DNA of 64,000 nucleotides from UBA7803 sp034522075 (GTDB lineage: Bacteria; Pseudomonadota; Gammaproteobacteria; Pseudomonadales; Azotimanducaceae), in the NCBI GenBank assembly GCA_034522075.1, contig JAXHLO010000022.1:1-64000 (forward strand), given 5' to 3'. Of this stretch, positions 44,613 through 54,272 are shown piece after piece. The position numbers were made by a program, and so were the translations under genes. The notes under the pieces are model-generated. The model had not been told where the DNA came from. It worked only from the letters and a program-made list of their open reading frames with translations, and did no database searches. Every line of letters begins with the position of its first letter. The stretch's first letter is position 1.

Positions 44613-46349
44613 ATGACGCGCGGACTGGCTGACTGGCGGGAAAGCATTCTCCAGCAGACGCTGTGGACCACGGCGATCCTCGCCGGCATCGCCTACGTAC
44701 CCGGCGTCTCGGCGGCCTGGTCACAGCAGGTGTGGTCCGTCGTCGTCGCCGACACGCTGGTCTGGGGCCTCGTCCTGGTACTGGCGCTCTGGCGCGGCCT
44801 CGCGTTCTCCTGGCGAGCGGGCTCGTTCGTTGCGCTATGGTTCGTCTTCGCCCTGCTGCTGCTCTGGACAATTGGCCCGGTGGGCGCCGGTATTGCCTGG
44901 TTGCTGGCGGTGCCGGTCCTGGCGGCGCTGTTTTTCGGGTTCGCCGGGGCTTTCATCGGCATTGGCGCCATCGCCGCAGTCAGCGTCCTGTTCGGATTAC
45001 TGCTGCCGGTTCACCAGGCCGGTGTTCTGGTCCGGGGCCCGTCCTACGACCTGGCGGCCTGGCTCGGCTCCTCCGGCAGCCTGGTATTCCTCTCCGCGCT
45101 CCTGTCACTGTCGATCGCGCGGCTGCTGCGCGGCCTGGAATCTTCCCTGATCGAGCAGGAAACCGGCAACCGACGCCTGGCCGAGGCTCTGGAGGAACGC
45201 GAGCAACTGCAGGAGGAACTCCTCCACAATCAGAAGCAGAGCGCTCTCGGCACCCTGGCCAGCGGTATAGCCCACGACTTCAACAACCTGCTGGTACCGA
45301 TCCTCATGGCCAGCGAAGAGGCGCGCGACGAAGCGCCGGCCGGCAGCCGGCAACGTCAGCATCTCGATTCCGTGATCAATTCCGGCCTGCGTGCCCGTGA
45401 CCTGGTGCGGCGTATTCTCGCGTTCAGCCGCACGAGCGAAGTCAACCCGCGTCCTCTCTCTGTTGAACCATTACTGCAGGAAGTCGGCGGCCTGCTGCGC
45501 AGTTCCGCCCCGGCGGGCATCGGCTTCGAGTTCCGCTTCGACGCACCTCATGCTCACGTTCTTGCCGACCCCGGCGAGTTGCATCAGATCATCATGAACC
45601 TGGGCACCAACGCCATCCTGGCCATGAAGGATCAGGGCGGGGGCACCTTCCGGCTGGCACTGCGCCGCGAACCGGATGCCCGGGAAGTCATCATCGAAGT
45701 CTGCGACACCGGACCCGGTATTCCCGCTGAACTGCGAGACAGAATTTTCGATCCATTCTTCTCTACGCGCGAACCCGGCAGCGGCAGCGGCACCGGTCTG
45801 GGGCTGGCGATCGTCGACCGGCTGACGACCGCGCTGGGGGGCAGCATATCCTTTCACTCGGCTACGGATGAAGGCACCTGTTTCGTGCTGCGCCTGGCAG
45901 AGGTCGCCGGCGACAGCCCGGCCGCCGACGCCCCCGGGGAGCCCCCGGACATCTTGCCGTCTATCCGCGAAGACAGACCCCTGACGGTTCTGGTCGTCGA
46001 TGACGAAGAACTCGTCCGCGCTACCACGACGATGATCCTGAAACGCCACGGCTACGACGTCCGCGAGGCCGCATCCGGCGAGTCGGCATTGCGGCAGATT
46101 CACGACGACTCTGGCGCCGTGGACTTGCTCGTTACGGACCAGGCAATGCCCGGCATGACCGGCATTAAACTCATCGAACAGGTGCGCGAACTGGTGCCCG
46201 ACCTGCCGATTCTGCTGTGTTCGGGACACCTCGACGAACAGGAGTATGCCCGGGTCGAAGAACTCGGCATCAACGGCGTACTCATCAAACCCTTCAGCAG
46301 ACGGGTGCTGCTCGAGCACATTGAGGCCCTGCGGCCGGGAGATGCCTGA
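44613..46349 (+). CDS. CckA-like hybrid sensor histidine kinase/response regulator
   Basis: 578 residues. Residues 15-185 hold five to six membrane helices (TTAILAGIAYVPGVSAAWSQ, AGIAWLLAVPVLAALFFGFA, LGSSGSLVFLSALLSLSIAR). Then a coiled linker, HisKA with the phosphorylated His in ALGTLASGIAHDFNNLLVPI, the HATPase N-box IIMNLGTNAILAMKD, G1 VCDTGPGIPAEL, F-box DPFFSTREPGSGSGTGLGLA and a C-terminal receiver (TVLVVDDEELVRA, LLVTDQAMPGMTGIKLIEQV, GVLIKPFSRR) with the Asp in VTDQAMPG. It has no recognisable extracellular sensor, so the membrane part may be the input. It lies alone; an unlinked phosphotransferase or regulator is likely. Stimulus unknown. Confidence 0.88.
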   Translation: MTRGLADWRESILQQTLWTTAILAGIAYVPGVSAAWSQQVWSVVVADTLVWGLVLVLALWRGLAFSWRAGSFVALWFVFALLLLWTIGPVGAGIAWLLAVPVLAALFFGFAGAFIGIGAIAAVSVLFGLLLPVHQAGVLVRGPSYDLAAWLGSSGSLVFLSALLSLSIARLLRGLESSLIEQETGNRRLAEALEEREQLQEELLHNQKQSALGTLASGIAHDFNNLLVPILMASEEARDEAPAGSRQRQHLDSVINSGLRARDLVRRILAFSRTSEVNPRPLSVEPLLQEVGGLLRSSAPAGIGFEFRFDAPHAHVLADPGELHQIIMNLGTNAILAMKDQGGGTFRLALRREPDAREVIIEVCDTGPGIPAELRDRIFDPFFSTREPGSGSGTGLGLAIVDRLTTALGGSISFHSATDEGTCFVLRLAEVAGDSPAADAPGEPPDILPSIREDRPLTVLVVDDEELVRATTTMILKRHGYDVREAASGESALRQIHDDSGAVDLLVTDQAMPGMTGIKLIEQVRELVPDLPILLCSGHLDEQEYARVEELGINGVLIKPFSRRVLLEHIEALRPGDA

Positions 46350-46385
46350 GCCAGGCCACCGGCGGATCCTGCCGCCGTCGCCCGC

Positions 46386-48116
46386 TCAGAACAGGCCGCG
46401 CAGCACGCCGGCATCGTCGACGTCGATTCCGGCCGCCGCCGGCTCTAAGCCTAGCCCCGGCATGGTGCGGATGTCACCGCACAATACATAGATGAACCCT
46501 GCACCTGCGGAAAGCCGGGCCTCGCGGACCGGCAGCGTCCAGCCTGTCGGAGCTCCGGTCAATGCGGGGTCGGCGGACAACGACAGATGGGTCTTGGCGA
46601 TGCACACCGGCAGGTGGCCGTAGCCCGCCGTCGTGAATCGCTCGAGAGCCCGGCGCGCCTGGGCACTGAAGCTCACGCCGGCCGCGCCATAGACCTGCGT
46701 GGCAATCCGCTCGATCTTGTCCGGCAGCGGTAAATCGGAGCCGTATAGATACCGAAAGGCAGCCGGCCCCTGCGCCGCTTCCGCCACGGCTTCGGCGAGC
46801 TCCGCAGCACCCGCACCGCCGTCGCGTACGTGGGTGCACAGCGCTACCGGCGCTCCGGCCGCTTCGGCGATCCCCCGGATGGCGGCATGTTCCGAAGGCA
46901 AATCTCCGGGAAATGCGTTGATGGCCACTACCGCCGGCACGCCGTGCAGGCGGATGTTGTCGATCTGCTTGCGCAGATTGGCGGCACCGGCCCAGACTTC
47001 CTGCGGGTTCTCGACCAGCATGGCAGCGGGCAACCGCTTTCCCGGAACCACCCGGTGGTGGCCCGAGTGGTACTTGAGCCCGCGGACGGTTGCCACGACC
47101 ACAGCAGCATCCGGAACCATACCGGATGCCCGGCACTTGATGTTGAAGAACCGCTCGGCCCCCATGTCGGCACCGAAACCGGCTTCGGTTACCAGATAGT
47201 CGCCGCAGCGGATACCGATCCGGTCGGCGACGATGGACGAATTGCCGTGGGCGATGTTGCCGAATGGTCCGGTGTGAATCAGCGCCGGCGTCTGCTCCAG
47301 GGTCTGCAGCAGATTCGGTTTCAAGGCATCACGCAGCAGGGCCGTCATGCTGCCCGCCGCCCGGATGTCTTCAGCAGTCACCGGCTCGCCGCCGTATGTA
47401 TAGCCGACGACGATGCGGCCCAGCCGCCGGCGCAGATCGCCGAGCGAGTCGGCCAGAGCGAGCACCGCCATCACTTCGGATGCAGCGGTAATGTCGAAGC
47501 CGCACTGTCGGGTGACGCCGTCGCTGTGCGGGCCGATGCCCACGACGATGTTGCGCAGGGCCCGGTCATTGACGTCCATGGCCCGGCGCCAGGTGATGGT
47601 GTCCGGATCCAGCGGCACACCCCGGCGATGGTAGAGCTCGTTGTCGATCATGGCGGCGAGCTGATTGTGCGCGGCGGTAATGGCGTGAATGTCGCCGGTC
47701 AGGTGCAGGTTGATCCGCTCCATGGGAATGACCTGGCTCCAGCCGCCGCCGGCGGCCCCGCCCTTGATGCCCAACGTGGGGCCCATGGACGGCTGGCGCA
47801 GCGTCACCGTGGCCGTGCGCCCGACATGGTGAAAGCCCTGGGCCAGGCCGATGGCTGTCGTGGTCTTGCCTTCGCCAAGCGGCGTGGGCGTGATGGCGGA
47901 AACGACCACGTAACGCCCCGGCGGACGGTCGGCCATGGCGTCCATCGCTGCCAGGTCGACTTTGCCTACCCGGTGGCCGTAGGGCTCCAGCCACTCGGCA
48001 CGCAACCCCATCCGTTCGGCGATCTCGCCGATGGGACGCCCAGCGACACTGCGCGCAATACTCAGATTATCGGGCACGGCCCGGGACAGGTCGACTCGGT
48101 CGGCTTTGACGTTCAT
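46386..48116 (-). CDS. fhs: formate-tetrahydrofolate ligase
   Basis: 576 residues from ATG 48116 (MNVKADRVDLSRAVPDNLSI). ATP-dependent joining of formate to THF to give 10-formyl-THF; it can run in reverse to release formate. The P-loop is VSAITPTPLGEGKTTTAIGL, then TVTLRQPSMGPTLGIKGGAA and TGDIHAITAAHNQLAAMIDN, all family hallmarks, with FFNIKCRASGMVPDAAVVVA further on. Full length. The open frame upstream to 48215 is not family-like. It lies next to folate-dependent methyl-transfer genes, suggesting a methyl-group oxidation route. Confidence 0.95.
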   Translation of the reverse strand: MNVKADRVDLSRAVPDNLSIARSVAGRPIGEIAERMGLRAEWLEPYGHRVGKVDLAAMDAMADRPPGRYVVVSAITPTPLGEGKTTTAIGLAQGFHHVGRTATVTLRQPSMGPTLGIKGGAAGGGWSQVIPMERINLHLTGDIHAITAAHNQLAAMIDNELYHRRGVPLDPDTITWRRAMDVNDRALRNIVVGIGPHSDGVTRQCGFDITAASEVMAVLALADSLGDLRRRLGRIVVGYTYGGEPVTAEDIRAAGSMTALLRDALKPNLLQTLEQTPALIHTGPFGNIAHGNSSIVADRIGIRCGDYLVTEAGFGADMGAERFFNIKCRASGMVPDAAVVVATVRGLKYHSGHHRVVPGKRLPAAMLVENPQEVWAGAANLRKQIDNIRLHGVPAVVAINAFPGDLPSEHAAIRGIAEAAGAPVALCTHVRDGGAGAAELAEAVAEAAQGPAAFRYLYGSDLPLPDKIERIATQVYGAAGVSFSAQARRALERFTTAGYGHLPVCIAKTHLSLSADPALTGAPTGWTLPVREARLSAGAGFIYVLCGDIRTMPGLGLEPAAAGIDVDDAGVLRGLF

Positions 48117-48376
48117 GATCACCTCACCAGCTGGGGGAACCGGGTCACTGCACGGCGATCGAATTATCAGGGCTGGCGAGTGCAGGCGAATGTCTGTGTA
48201 CGCCATACGACACAATGCGGACGACGGCCTGGGAGCGCCCCATGACTCTCACAGAACAGTGGAGGTCGTTTCCAGAGCAGCCGCGGCCGGCCAGCTGAGC
48301 TCTATTGTCAACCTGAACCGGACACAGACGGATCGACGCAACAGCGGATAGCCATCCCAATCAGCCGAGGGTCGTC

Positions 48377-49408
48377 ATGGTGAATAGAGCCGTCCCTGGA
48401 GAAGATGTGCGGCAGCGCACGGTGGGCCTGGTCCTGGTGCCCGGATTCTCGGCCATTGCCATGACCTCAGCGCTGGAACCCCTGCGCATGGCCAACCAGC
48501 TTGCCGAGCAGCCTCTGTACCGCTGGGAGCTGTTGACGGTGGACGGCGCTGCAGTATCAGCCAGTTGCGGCCTGAGGTTCACCCCGGATCGCGCCGTCGC
48601 CCGTGATGCAGAGCTCGATCTTGCGCTGGTCTGCGGCGGACTGGACGTGCATCTTCATACCAGCCGCGAGCTCATGGTCTGGCTGCGCTGCATGGCGGCG
48701 CGGCGCGTGGCGCTGGGCGCCGTGTGCACCGGCGGCTATCTGCTCGCCCGGGCGGGCGTCCTCAACGGCTATCGCTGCACGCTGCATTGGGAACACATCG
48801 CCAGCCTGGCGGAGGCGGTTACGTTTCCCCAGGTTCAGTTCACCTCGGAGCTGTTCGTCCTGGACCGAGACCGCTACACCTGTTCCGGCGGGATTGCACC
48901 GCTGGACATGATGCTCAACCTGATTGCCCGTCAGCACGGCGCACGACTCGCAGAAGACATCGCGGAGGAATTTCTCCACGAACGCATCCGCGATTTCAGC
49001 GACCGCCAGCGAACGCCGCTGAAAGTGCGGCTCGGCACCAGTCAGCCGAAGCTTGTGGAGGTCGTCACCCTGATGGAAGCCAACCTGCACGAACCACTCA
49101 ATCTGGACGAACTGGCCAGCCACGCCAGCCTGTCGCGGCGCCAGTTGGAGCGCCTGTTTCAGCGCTACCTCGACTGCCCGCCGAGCCGCTATTATATGGA
49201 TCTGCGCCTTGCCCGGGCGCGTCAGCTTCTGCTGCAGACCGCCATGCCGATCACCGACGTGGCCATTGCCTGCGGATTCGTCTCACCCCCGCATTTCGCC
49301 AAGTGTTATCAGGAACGCTACGCCCGCTCGCCGAGCAACGAACGGCGGCAGCGCGATCAACGCCTGACCAGCGAAAACCCTCTGACGGCGGTCCGGTCCC
49401 TGGGCTGA
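48377..49408 (+). CDS. GlxA family AraC-type regulator (DJ-1/PfpI-HTH)
   Basis: 343 residues. Residues 15-185 form a DJ-1/PfpI-like domain (VGLVLVPGFSAIAMTSALEP, VALGAVCTGGYLLARAGVLN with the usual elbow Cys). Residues 235-320 are an AraC DNA-binding domain (HEPLNLDELASHASLSRRQL, PITDVAIACGFVSPPHFAKC). Regulators of this build include GbdR, CdhR and ArgR-type activators of betaine, carnitine and dimethylglycine breakdown. Its place between fhs and the methyltransferase genes makes it the likely regulator of that cluster. The inducer is unknown. Confidence 0.88.
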   Translation: MVNRAVPGEDVRQRTVGLVLVPGFSAIAMTSALEPLRMANQLAEQPLYRWELLTVDGAAVSASCGLRFTPDRAVARDAELDLALVCGGLDVHLHTSRELMVWLRCMAARRVALGAVCTGGYLLARAGVLNGYRCTLHWEHIASLAEAVTFPQVQFTSELFVLDRDRYTCSGGIAPLDMMLNLIARQHGARLAEDIAEEFLHERIRDFSDRQRTPLKVRLGTSQPKLVEVVTLMEANLHEPLNLDELASHASLSRRQLERLFQRYLDCPPSRYYMDLRLARARQLLLQTAMPITDVAIACGFVSPPHFAKCYQERYARSPSNERRQRDQRLTSENPLTAVRSLG

Positions 49409-49573
49409 CCTGACCGCAAACGACGTCTTCTTGTCCGCCAGCGACATTGCCGCGCACGGTGTCGCAGCCGGGCAAGCGGCAGTCGCGGGCAGGGCGTCGG
49501 GAACACTCGAGCGGGGGTAGTCTGCGGCCACCAGCAACCACACGAAGCTGCAAGGCGGCGGAGGACCCCGTAC

Positions 49574-50770
49574 ATGGCACGAGTCATCGAACAGGTAGAC
49601 TACACCACGGCGACCCCGGAGATTCTGCTTTACCCGCGCATCCGCAAATCGCCGTTCTTCTACGCTTCACGGCGCCACGGTGTGCGCAAGTACAGCGTCT
49701 ACAACCATCACTATCATCCGCGCCTGTACACCGACCCGGTGGACGAGTACTGGGCCCTGGTGCAGGGCGTGACCCTGTGGGATGTGGGGGTAGAGCGCCA
49801 GATCGAGATCAGCGGACCGGATGCGTTCAACTTCGTGCAGATGCTCGTGCCCCGTGACATGCGCAAGTGCGCTGCCGGGCAATGCAAGTACGCCTTCGTC
49901 ACCGCCCCGGACGGCGGCATCATCAACGATCCAGTGATCCTGCGCATCGAGCCGGACCGCTACTGGCTGTCGCTGGCGGACAGCGACGTCATGCTGTGGT
50001 GCTGGGGCCTGGCCCATAACAGCGGCCTCGACGTGACCATCGCCGAGGTGGACGTGGCACCGCTGCAGGTGCAGGGACCGAAGGCCAAGCAGGTGATGGT
50101 GGACCTGTTCGGCGAGCGCGTCCTCGAGATGGCCTATTACCACCTGATGGAAGCCGAGCTCGATGGAATGTCCGTGGTGGTGTCACGGACCGGTTACAGC
50201 GGCGAAATCGGTTACGAGATCTACCTGCGCGATGCCGGCGCCCACGGCCAGGAGCTGTGGAACCGGGTGCTCGAAGCCGGCCGGCCCCACGCCATGCAGG
50301 TCATCGGGCCCTGTCACATCCGCCGCATCGAGGGCGCCATGCTCGCCTTCGGCTGCGACATCTGGTACGACACCAATCCCTACGAGGTCGGCATGGGCTA
50401 CGAGTGGATGGTGGATTTCCGCGGCGACGAAAACTTCGTCGGCCGCGAGGCGCTGCTGCGCATCCGTGACGAAGGCGTGCGCCGCAAACTGGTCGGTGTG
50501 GAAATCGATGGTCCCAGCGTGGGCTACTTTACCGACGGCTCCATGATCGACGAATTTCCCGTCTACAACACCGCCGGGGAATGGATCGGCAAAGTCACCT
50601 CCGCCTGCCACTCGCCCCGGCTCGACAAAAACATCGGCTACGCCATGGTTCCCATCGACCACACCGACTTCGGCACCAGTCTGCGCATCGACGCCAACAC
50701 CGGCATGCAGGATGCCGCGGTAGTGCCGAAGCCTTTCTACGATCCGAAAAAGGACACCCCAAAAGGATGA
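49574..50770 (+). CDS. GcvT/DmdA-like THF-dependent methyltransferase
   Basis: 398 residues. A GcvT-fold aminomethyltransferase: SPFFYASRRHGVRKYSVYNH, YWALVQGVTLWDVGVERQIE, PDAFNFVQMLVPRDMRKCAA, VSRTGYSGEIGYEIYL, RRIEGAMLAFGCDIWYDTNP and VGREALLRI, covering the folate-binding fold and C-terminal barrel. DMSP demethylase DmdA belongs here and moves a methyl group from DMSP to THF; related proteins act on glycine betaine or other methylated compounds. Sequence alone cannot fix the substrate. The N-terminus matches DmdA-type proteins (VYNH) better than glycine-cleavage T protein. It is followed 13 bases later by an MTHFR-like gene, which would oxidise methyl-THF. Confidence 0.8.
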   Translation: MARVIEQVDYTTATPEILLYPRIRKSPFFYASRRHGVRKYSVYNHHYHPRLYTDPVDEYWALVQGVTLWDVGVERQIEISGPDAFNFVQMLVPRDMRKCAAGQCKYAFVTAPDGGIINDPVILRIEPDRYWLSLADSDVMLWCWGLAHNSGLDVTIAEVDVAPLQVQGPKAKQVMVDLFGERVLEMAYYHLMEAELDGMSVVVSRTGYSGEIGYEIYLRDAGAHGQELWNRVLEAGRPHAMQVIGPCHIRRIEGAMLAFGCDIWYDTNPYEVGMGYEWMVDFRGDENFVGREALLRIRDEGVRRKLVGVEIDGPSVGYFTDGSMIDEFPVYNTAGEWIGKVTSACHSPRLDKNIGYAMVPIDHTDFGTSLRIDANTGMQDAAVVPKPFYDPKKDTPKG

Positions 50771-50783
50771 CGGCAGTTCATTC

Positions 50784-51662
50784 ATGAACGCCGGCGATAG
50801 TCTCATCGAGCAATTCGCACAGGCGGCGCTGACTGCGCCGCGCTACGAAATTCTGCCGCTGCCCGGGGCCCTGACAGAGATACAGACCCTGCCCAGCGGC
50901 TCGGTGGTTACGGTAACCTGCTCACCGCGCCACGGCATCGGCCGCACCCTGGACTATGCGGAAACCCTGACCGGTCTCGGTTTCCAGGCCGTCCCCCATA
51001 TCGCCGCGCGGCTGGTGCGCGACCGCAACGACCTCGAACGCCTGGTCGAGCGCCTGGCTGCCAACGGCATCTCGGAAGTATTCATCGTGGGGGGTGACGC
51101 CGCCGAACCGCAGGGCAGCTACGCCGACGGCCTGAAATTGCTCGAAGACCTTACCCGCATGACAGATAAACCCGCCCGGATCGGCGTGCCCGCCTATCCG
51201 GAGGGTCATCCGCTCATCGACCCCGGCCGTCTCCGCGCCACGCTGCACGCCAAATCGGCCATGGCCGACTACGCAGTCACGCAACTGTGTTTCGATGCCG
51301 GGACTTTGCTCGCATGGCTGCAGTGTGAGCGCGATGCCGGCCTGCATCTGCCGGTGTACGCGGGGCTGCCCGGCACCATGGAGCGCCGCAAGCTGCTTGC
51401 TCTGGGCTTGCGGCTGGGCCTGGGACCGTCACTACGCCTGCTGCGCCAGCGCAGTGGTCTGCTGGGCGCTGCACTGACCGGCCAGCACTATCAGGCTGAT
51501 GAACTCCTGCAGGCACTGGCACCCGCCCTGACCGACCCGGAGAACAATCTAGCCGGGGTTCATCTGTTCACCTTCAACCAGGTAGATGTCACCCGTCGCT
51601 GGCTGGTGCAGATGACTCAGGACCTGGGCCTTTCGTTCTCCGGGTCATACAGCGCCCGATAA
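50784..51662 (+). CDS. methylenetetrahydrofolate reductase-like protein
   Basis: 292 residues, TIM-barrel MTHFR family: SGSVVTVTCSPRHGIGRTLD, GFQAVPHIAARLVRDRNDLE, GISEVFIVGGDAAEPQGSYA, RIGVPAYPEGHPLIDPGRLR, DYAVTQLCFDAGTLLAWLQC and GVHLFTFNQVDVTRRW. It would interconvert 5-methyl-THF and 5,10-methylene-THF with FAD. It differs from housekeeping MetF in lacking the usual FFP motif at the start. It lies 13 bases after the DmdA-like gene, so oxidation of methyl-THF made there is the likely role. Tail-to-tail overlap of 46 bases with the FAD-GcvT gene on the other strand. Confidence 0.8.
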   Translation: MNAGDSLIEQFAQAALTAPRYEILPLPGALTEIQTLPSGSVVTVTCSPRHGIGRTLDYAETLTGLGFQAVPHIAARLVRDRNDLERLVERLAANGISEVFIVGGDAAEPQGSYADGLKLLEDLTRMTDKPARIGVPAYPEGHPLIDPGRLRATLHAKSAMADYAVTQLCFDAGTLLAWLQCERDAGLHLPVYAGLPGTMERRKLLALGLRLGLGPSLRLLRQRSGLLGAALTGQHYQADELLQALAPALTDPENNLAGVHLFTFNQVDVTRRWLVQMTQDLGLSFSGSYSAR

Positions 51663-54181
51663 CCTACCGCCGCGATGCGCAGGGGAAAGTGCTCGTCGAA
51701 GTACTCCATGAGCAGCGGCTGCTCCGGCTGTGCATAAGCCTGCGGAAGGTATGCCAGCGCGATGTTCCTTCCCACCGACGGCCCGTAGGCAATGCTGGTC
51801 ACATAGGAACGGCGTCCGGCGTCGTCCACGAGCACATCGCCGGTGTCCGGGTCGAGGATGGGGCTCTGGCCCACCGGGTAGCGGGCAACTCCATTGCCGT
51901 CCACGTTCTGCTCCATGGTGAGGGTGCACAGATATGCCGGCTGCGCCGGACGCTGGCGTTGCTCGAGGTAGGCCGTCTTGCCGTGAAACTCGGCGGGTTT
52001 CACCTTCGGGCGGGCGAGCCCGGCTTCGAACAGGTTGTATTCGGTGAGCAGGTCCACATTCTGCAAGCGCAGGCTTTTCTCGAGGCGCCGGCTGTTGGCA
52101 TAGGTCTCGATGCCCACCGGCGTGACGCCCTGCTCGAACAAGAGGTCCCACAGGGCCAGCCCGTGGTCGAACGGCACGTGCAGCTCCCAGCCCTGCTCCC
52201 CCACGTAGGAAATACGAAACGCATACACCGGTATGCCGCGGATGGTGATGTCCCGGGCGGTGGCGAACGGAAAGTGCTCCGTAGACAGGCCCTGCGGCTC
52301 ATCGGCCACCGCCTGCAGAACCCGGCGGGCGTTGGGTCCCCACACGCCCAGACAGGCCAGTTCTTCGGTGCGGGAGCTGATCTGCACACGCAGGCCCCGG
52401 TCCTGGGCCATGCGCTGCATCCAGACGTAGTCGCGATGGCCCGTGTCGCCGCCGCAGATAGCGCGCCAGGCCCCGACGCCGGTGCGGATCACCGTCAGAT
52501 CCGCGCACACGCCGCCGGCAGCGTCCAGAAAATGGGTATAAACACCCTTGCCCGGCACGGTATTGCCGCCTACCCGCGCCACGCACAGGTACTCCATGAG
52601 CGCTTCGGCATCCGGCCCCGTGACGTCATAAACGGCGAAATGGGACAGATTGATCATGCCCACGTTGTCGGACAGCTCGAGTTGCTCGGCATTGGATACC
52701 CGCCAGAAGTGCCGGGCGTCCCATTCATCGTCACGCACCGGCACCCGTTCGCCGAACTTCGCCAGCAACGGTTCGTTGGCCGCGTAACCGTGGGCACGCT
52801 CCCAGCCCGCCGCTTCCATGAAGTAACCGCCGAGCGCCTGCTCCCGCGGCCAGAACGGGCTGCGCAGCAGATTGCGCGCCGAGCAGTAGGGCTCCCGGTC
52901 GTGCACCGGCGGGGTATAGATCTTCATGGCCGTCTCGAAGCAGCGCGCCTCGAGATGGGCCGGCTTCTTCTGATGAGGGTAGAACCGGGCCACGTCGATG
53001 CCGTGTATGTCCAGCACCGTGCGCCCATCGGTCAGCAGATCCGCCAGGACCTTACCCATGCCCGGCCCGTCTTTGACCCAGACCGCTTCGCAGAACCACA
53101 GTCCCCGGGTGCGGGGCGACTCGCCGATGATGGAACCGCCGTCGGCGGTCACGGACAGCAGCCCGTTGAAGGAACGTCTGTCGTCGAAGCCGAGCTCCGC
53201 CAGGACCGGGGTGAGCGCCATGGAGCGCTCCAGCGGCGCCATGATCTGCTCCATGGCCAGATCACGCTGAGACGGTGACAGCCGCGCCGTCTCCTTCTCG
53301 GCAATGTCGTCGGGATGTACCAGGCGCGGATTGTGTTCCTCATAGTAGCCCCACTCGATCCAACCCCCTTCGCTGGTGGCGGGGTCGCCGGTATCGCGCA
53401 GATAGGCCGAGTTGCCCTGATCCCGCAGCAACGGATAACCGATGTCCCGGCCGGTACCGGCGAATTCATGATACGGGCCGAAAAACAGCAGCGGATGCTC
53501 TACGGGCATCATGGGCAGGTCTTCACCGGCCATCCCGGCAACCAACCGACCCCAGATGCCGGCGCATACGATGACCCGATCGGTCTCGATGTAGCCGCGG
53601 GAGGTTTCGACACCGCGGATGCGTCCATCCCGGATATCAATGCCGGTGACCGGCGTATTGGCGAAGGCCTGCAGTTTGCCCGCCACCACCGCTTCATCCA
53701 CCAGCTCGCCGGCCACCTGCTGGGAACGGGGCACCACCAGACCGGCATCCGGATCCCACAGCGCGCCGAGCAGCATGTCTTCTTCCAGCAGGGGCATTTT
53801 CTGCTTCGCCTCCGCCGCACTGATGAGCCGGGCGTTGGTGCCGTAAGCCTTGGCGGACGCCGCTTTGCGCTGCAACTCCTGCATACGTTCGGCGTCACCG
53901 ACCCGGGCGACCTCCAGCCCGCCCACGCGCGCATAGCGGCCGCGGCGCTCATAGAAGTTCACGCTATAGCTGGTCGTGTAGCAGGCCATGGGGTCATGGG
54001 CGGTGAGATAGCAGAAATCTGAGGCGTGAGAGGTGGAGCCGATATCCGTGGGAATTGCGGACTTGTCGACACCCACCAGGCCGCTCCAGCCGCGTTCCGC
54101 CAGGTGGTGGGCCACCGATGCGCCGACAATGCCGCCCTGCCCCACGATCACTGCCGTCGCCCGCCTGGGAAACTCCGCCAT
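51617..54181 (-). CDS. FAD-dependent dimethylglycine/sarcosine dehydrogenase-like, GcvT fusion
   Basis: 854 residues. An N-terminal DAO-type oxidase domain (TAVIVGQGGIVGASVAHHLA, SHASDFCYLTAHDPMACY, where the His may hold FAD covalently as in DMGDH) is followed by a linker, then a GcvT domain (DNVGMINLSHFAVYDVTGPD, YVGEQGWELHVPFDHGLALW, PVGIETYANSRRLEKSLRLQ, EFHGKTAYLEQRQ). Such fusions remove methyl groups from methylated glycines and pass formaldehyde-level carbon to THF. The segment after the His (SDFCYLTAHDP) departs from the usual AAGL, so the substrate may be a different methylated amine. It faces the MTHFR-like gene and belongs to the same one-carbon module. Confidence 0.82.
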   Translation of the reverse strand: MAEFPRRATAVIVGQGGIVGASVAHHLAERGWSGLVGVDKSAIPTDIGSTSHASDFCYLTAHDPMACYTTSYSVNFYERRGRYARVGGLEVARVGDAERMQELQRKAASAKAYGTNARLISAAEAKQKMPLLEEDMLLGALWDPDAGLVVPRSQQVAGELVDEAVVAGKLQAFANTPVTGIDIRDGRIRGVETSRGYIETDRVIVCAGIWGRLVAGMAGEDLPMMPVEHPLLFFGPYHEFAGTGRDIGYPLLRDQGNSAYLRDTGDPATSEGGWIEWGYYEEHNPRLVHPDDIAEKETARLSPSQRDLAMEQIMAPLERSMALTPVLAELGFDDRRSFNGLLSVTADGGSIIGESPRTRGLWFCEAVWVKDGPGMGKVLADLLTDGRTVLDIHGIDVARFYPHQKKPAHLEARCFETAMKIYTPPVHDREPYCSARNLLRSPFWPREQALGGYFMEAAGWERAHGYAANEPLLAKFGERVPVRDDEWDARHFWRVSNAEQLELSDNVGMINLSHFAVYDVTGPDAEALMEYLCVARVGGNTVPGKGVYTHFLDAAGGVCADLTVIRTGVGAWRAICGGDTGHRDYVWMQRMAQDRGLRVQISSRTEELACLGVWGPNARRVLQAVADEPQGLSTEHFPFATARDITIRGIPVYAFRISYVGEQGWELHVPFDHGLALWDLLFEQGVTPVGIETYANSRRLEKSLRLQNVDLLTEYNLFEAGLARPKVKPAEFHGKTAYLEQRQRPAQPAYLCTLTMEQNVDGNGVARYPVGQSPILDPDTGDVLVDDAGRRSYVTSIAYGPSVGRNIALAYLPQAYAQPEQPLLMEYFDEHFPLRIAAVGYRALYDPENERPRS

Positions 54182-54272
54182 GCCTCGTCCTCCGGGTGGA
54201 ACCGCCGTGACTATCCAGCATGTTTACCACCCGGCGAGGTCGGGCCGCTGTCCTCGGAGCGTACAGTTCTGT

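Noticed and set aside
46830..48245. 471-codon plus-strand open frame
   Set aside because: Antisense to fhs and without recognisable features.
51689..53278. 529-codon plus-strand open frame
   Set aside because: Antisense to the FAD-GcvT gene; composition typical of a GC-rich shadow frame.
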